Source: Candidatus Bipolaricaulota bacterium (GTDB lineage Bacteria > Bipolaricaulota > Bipolaricaulia > UBA7950 > UBA9294). Taken from it: 6,808 nucleotides of DNA. The stretch lies in the NCBI GenBank assembly GCA_030612565.1, contig JAUWNQ010000027.1, positions 1-6,808 of the forward strand, given 5' to 3'. A program made the translations under genes and the position numbers. Of the stretch, positions 5,583 through 6,808 are shown one piece after another. Within the stretch, counting starts at the first letter, position 1. Each line of letters starts with the position of its first letter. The notes under the pieces are model-generated. The model did not search any database. It was not told the origin of the DNA and was given only the letters and a program-made list of their open reading frames with translations.

Positions 5583-5605
5583 GCACGCGTGCCACGCACG
5601 CATGC
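5583..5605. repeat. Cluster of overlapping GCACGC palindromes before the queuosine-salvage gene
   Basis: GCACGCGTGC (5583-5592) is a perfect 10-bp palindrome. Its right half GCGTGC (5587-5592) forms a second perfect inverted repeat with GCACGC (5596-5601) across CAC, and GCATGC (5600-5605) follows. The cluster sits directly upstream of the AAGGAG ribosome binding site of the plus-strand gene, and just upstream of the minus-strand small ORF. It could be an operator for either direction or a leader hairpin. Confidence 0.45.
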
Positions 5606-5616
5606 GGAAGGAGAAA

Positions 5617-6585
5617 ATGACCGGGAACCTGTTCGACGAGGTGCGGAGCGCTTGTCAGGCGGTCGCCGAGAGGGCCCTGCAGGTGCGCATCGATTACGAT
5701 CGCCTGGCTTCCTATGCCGCGGCGCTCCCCTTGGAAGAGGTGGCGCGCCCCACGATCGATCCGACCTGTCATTACATCGGGCATGGAGAGGAGACTCTCT
5801 CCTTCTTCGTCGTCCTCGATACGATCAACTTCGGATCGGGGTACTTCCCTCATCTCCAAAAGCGCCTTGGGATGTCCGGCTACTTCACCATCGCCTCCTT
5901 TCTCGCCGATCACTACAAAGAGAACGGACCGTTCTCCGCGCAGGCGCTCGTAGGACTGACCACCTCTGATTGTGCGCGGATCTTCGTGCAAGACCTCGCC
6001 AATCTACCCATCCGCGAACTGCTGGAGTGCTTCGCGCACGCGTTGAACGACCTCGGTCGGTTCCTCCTCGACCGGTTCTCCGGAAGCTTCCCTTCTTTGA
6101 TCGAGGAGGCGGATTCCTCTGCCGAGCGGCTCGTGCAGCTCCTGTGCGCGATGCCCTACTTCAACGATGTCGAACCGTACCACGGGATCAATGTCCCGTT
6201 CTACAAGCGCGCCCAGTTGATGGCCTCCGACCTTGCACTCGCCTTCGAGGGCGTGGGGCCAGGCAGATTCCACGACCTCGATCGATTGACGATCTTTGCC
6301 GACAACCTCGTGCCGCACGTCTTGCGCATCGATCAGGTACTCAGTTACCAGAGCGAGCTCGCCGCGCGGATAGATCGAGGAGAAGTGATCGAGGCAGGGT
6401 CCCCCGAGGAGGTGGAGATTCGGGCCTGTGCGCTCCACGCGGTCTCTCTTCTGGCCGTGGAACTGCGCAGCACAGGACACCTGATCAACGATAGGGACCT
6501 CGATTACCTCCTGTGGAATCGTGGACAGGGTCGGGCTTACAAGGCGATTCGACCGCGACATCGCACGCGCACGGTATACTACTGA
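5617..6585 (+). CDS. qng1: Queuosine salvage protein, DUF2419/Qng1 family nucleotide N-glycosylase
   Basis: Members release queuine base from queuosine 5'-monophosphate, so that cells can recycle the tRNA wobble base in the cytosol. This protein has 322 residues from ATG 5617, close to the usual 300-340. Family blocks, numbered from ATG 5617: SFFVVLDTINFGSGYFP (62-78), the lid/substrate block RLTIFADNLVPHVLR (223-237), EVEIRACALHAV (265-276), and the terminal DYLLWNRGQ (296-304), equivalent to the LD-x-LW-x-G ending of eukaryotic and bacterial homologues. ATG 5602 would add five residues but lacks a ribosome binding site; ATG 5617 has AAGGAG three bases ahead, a short spacing. No other queuosine gene is visible. 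It stands alone, with palindromes upstream and a riboswitch leader about 100 bases downstream. Confidence 0.87.
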   Translation: MTGNLFDEVRSACQAVAERALQVRIDYDRLASYAAALPLEEVARPTIDPTCHYIGHGEETLSFFVVLDTINFGSGYFPHLQKRLGMSGYFTIASFLADHYKENGPFSAQALVGLTTSDCARIFVQDLANLPIRELLECFAHALNDLGRFLLDRFSGSFPSLIEEADSSAERLVQLLCAMPYFNDVEPYHGINVPFYKRAQLMASDLALAFEGVGPGRFHDLDRLTIFADNLVPHVLRIDQVLSYQSELAARIDRGEVIEAGSPEEVEIRACALHAVSLLAVELRSTGHLINDRDLDYLLWNRGQGRAYKAIRPRHRTRTVYY

Positions 6586-6667
6586 CAAGTATATTCTATG
6601 GCGGATGTCTAAGACACTTCCTCGCTAGGAATAATCAAGACGGTTTAGAAATTTACCTTTGGGAACA
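6586..6667 (+). other. Spacer between qng1 and the riboswitch
   Basis: No gene and no convincing promoter or terminator. A short inverted repeat TGTCT-A-AGACA lies at 6606-6616, and AATAAT at 6630-6635 resembles a -10 box, but no -35 box sits at the right distance. Confidence 0.5.
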
Positions 6668-6675
6668 GGAGGTGA
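6667..6675 (+). promoter_or_regulatory. Orphan perfect Shine-Dalgarno sequence in the riboswitch leader
   Basis: AGGAGGTGA is a nine-base complement to the usual 16S rRNA 3' end, but no ATG or TTG follows at a working distance. It lies just ahead of the riboswitch aptamer, about 92 bases before ATG 6768. The GTG within it (6672) is in frame with ATG 6768 and no stop lies between. It may be a ribosome standby site, part of a switching helix, or a relic. Confidence 0.4.
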
Positions 6676-6677
6676 GG

Positions 6678-6762
6678 CTTCGGATCCGAAACGGCAAACC
6701 TCGCGAAAGAAAGCGAGGGACGCAAAGCCACGGGCCTGAGATTGGCAGCCGGGCTACCGAAG
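6678..6762 (+). promoter_or_regulatory. Competing helices around the riboswitch (candidate expression platform)
   Basis: CTTCGG (6678-6683) can pair with CCGAAG (6757-6762). CCGAAG also supplies the 3' strand of the aptamer's closing helix, pairing with CGG 6692-6694. TTCGGATCCGAA (6679-6690) is in turn a perfect palindrome able to fold on itself as UUCG-GAUC-CGAA. One element therefore has three mutually exclusive partners right next to the start codon, as a translational switch needs. The switching itself is inferred. Confidence 0.4.
6690..6761 (+). ncRNA. Cyclic-di-GMP-I (GEMM) riboswitch
   Basis: The conserved core is clear. ACGGCAAACC (6691-6700) is followed by a hairpin CCTCGC/GCGAGG (6699-6704 with 6713-6718), the invariant GACGCAAAGCC (6719-6729), and then CGGGCCTGAG with AGCCGGGCTACCGA (6747-6760). 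CGG 6692-6694 and CCG 6757-6759 close the aptamer. These aptamers bind cyclic di-GMP and usually control genes for motility, pili, surface adhesion or secreted proteins. Two features are uncommon: the hairpin loop is GAAAGAAA rather than a plain GAAA tetraloop, and the second arm is very short. The aptamer ends seven bases before ATG 6768, so control is probably at translation initiation. Confidence 0.92.
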
Positions 6763-6767
6763 ACGAG

Positions 6768-6808
6768 ATGAAACAATGGCGATACGCGGCTCTTCTCCTT
6801 AGCGCTCT
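6768..6808 (+). CDS. Start of a secreted or membrane-anchored protein (cut by window edge)
   Basis: Thirteen full codons are visible: MKQWRYAALLLSA, a positively charged start followed by a hydrophobic run, as in a signal peptide or pilin-like leader. The start lies seven bases after the cyclic-di-GMP riboswitch with only a weak GAAGACGAG as ribosome binding site. This supports riboswitch control of its translation. The product cannot be named from this piece; known GEMM-controlled genes often encode surface or extracellular proteins. Confidence 0.6.
   Translation, partial: MKQWRYAALLLSA

Noticed and set aside
5575..5991. Minus-strand 138-codon ORF
   Set aside because: Antisense to the first part of the queuosine-salvage gene; no independent support.
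6004..6588. Minus-strand 194-codon ORF
   Set aside because: Mirror of the queuosine-salvage gene, which carries clear family motifs on the plus strand; no ribosome site or recognisable domain.

Overview
The window reads as bacterial chromosome, probably from an uncultured GC-rich bacterium. The grounds are Shine-Dalgarno sites, short overlapping gene junctions, a sigma70-type promoter, an intrinsic terminator and a cyclic-di-GMP riboswitch. I cannot place the organism reliably. Deep-branching candidate phyla or delta-proteobacteria-like lineages would fit, but this is a guess.

Region 1 (about 1-2704, minus strand) is a threonine/lysine-family amino-acid operon. A promoter at 2676-2704 is followed by a leader of about 200 nt. 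The leader holds a possible 17-codon peptide with tandem Thr codons near its end, a 9-bp hairpin, and a 13-bp hairpin plus U-run that looks like a transcription attenuator. Then come homoserine dehydrogenase (probably starting at GTG 2468) and aspartate kinase, overlapping by 4 nt (ATGA). Together they look like a bifunctional ThrA enzyme split in two, in reversed order. The kinase runs off the left edge a few residues short of its expected end.

Region 2 (about 2760-5560) looks accessory and is visibly less GC-rich in its middle. On the plus strand, a small three-helix membrane protein runs out of frame into the C-terminal tail of MnmE (tRNA modification GTPase); the rest of mnmE is missing, so this looks like a recombination scar. 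On the minus strand there is a translationally coupled pair: a cytosolic-looking protein with two related Spy/CpxP-like helical units, and a protein-L-isoaspartate methyltransferase homologue with a C-terminal extension of about 180 residues. A 69-codon ORF of unknown nature lies just upstream of the pair.

Region 3 (about 5583-6808, plus strand) starts with a cluster of GCACGC palindromes, followed by a queuosine-salvage (DUF2419/Qng1) glycosylase gene. After a leader of about 100 nt comes a cyclic-di-GMP-I (GEMM) riboswitch. Seven bases after its last conserved base is the ATG of a gene with a signal-peptide-like start, cut off by the right edge.

The main biological points are two RNA-based control devices (a possible thr attenuator and the GEMM switch), the split ThrA pair, and the unusual helical-repeat plus extended-PCMT pair. 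No CRISPR array, tRNA, rRNA, transposase or integrase was seen.
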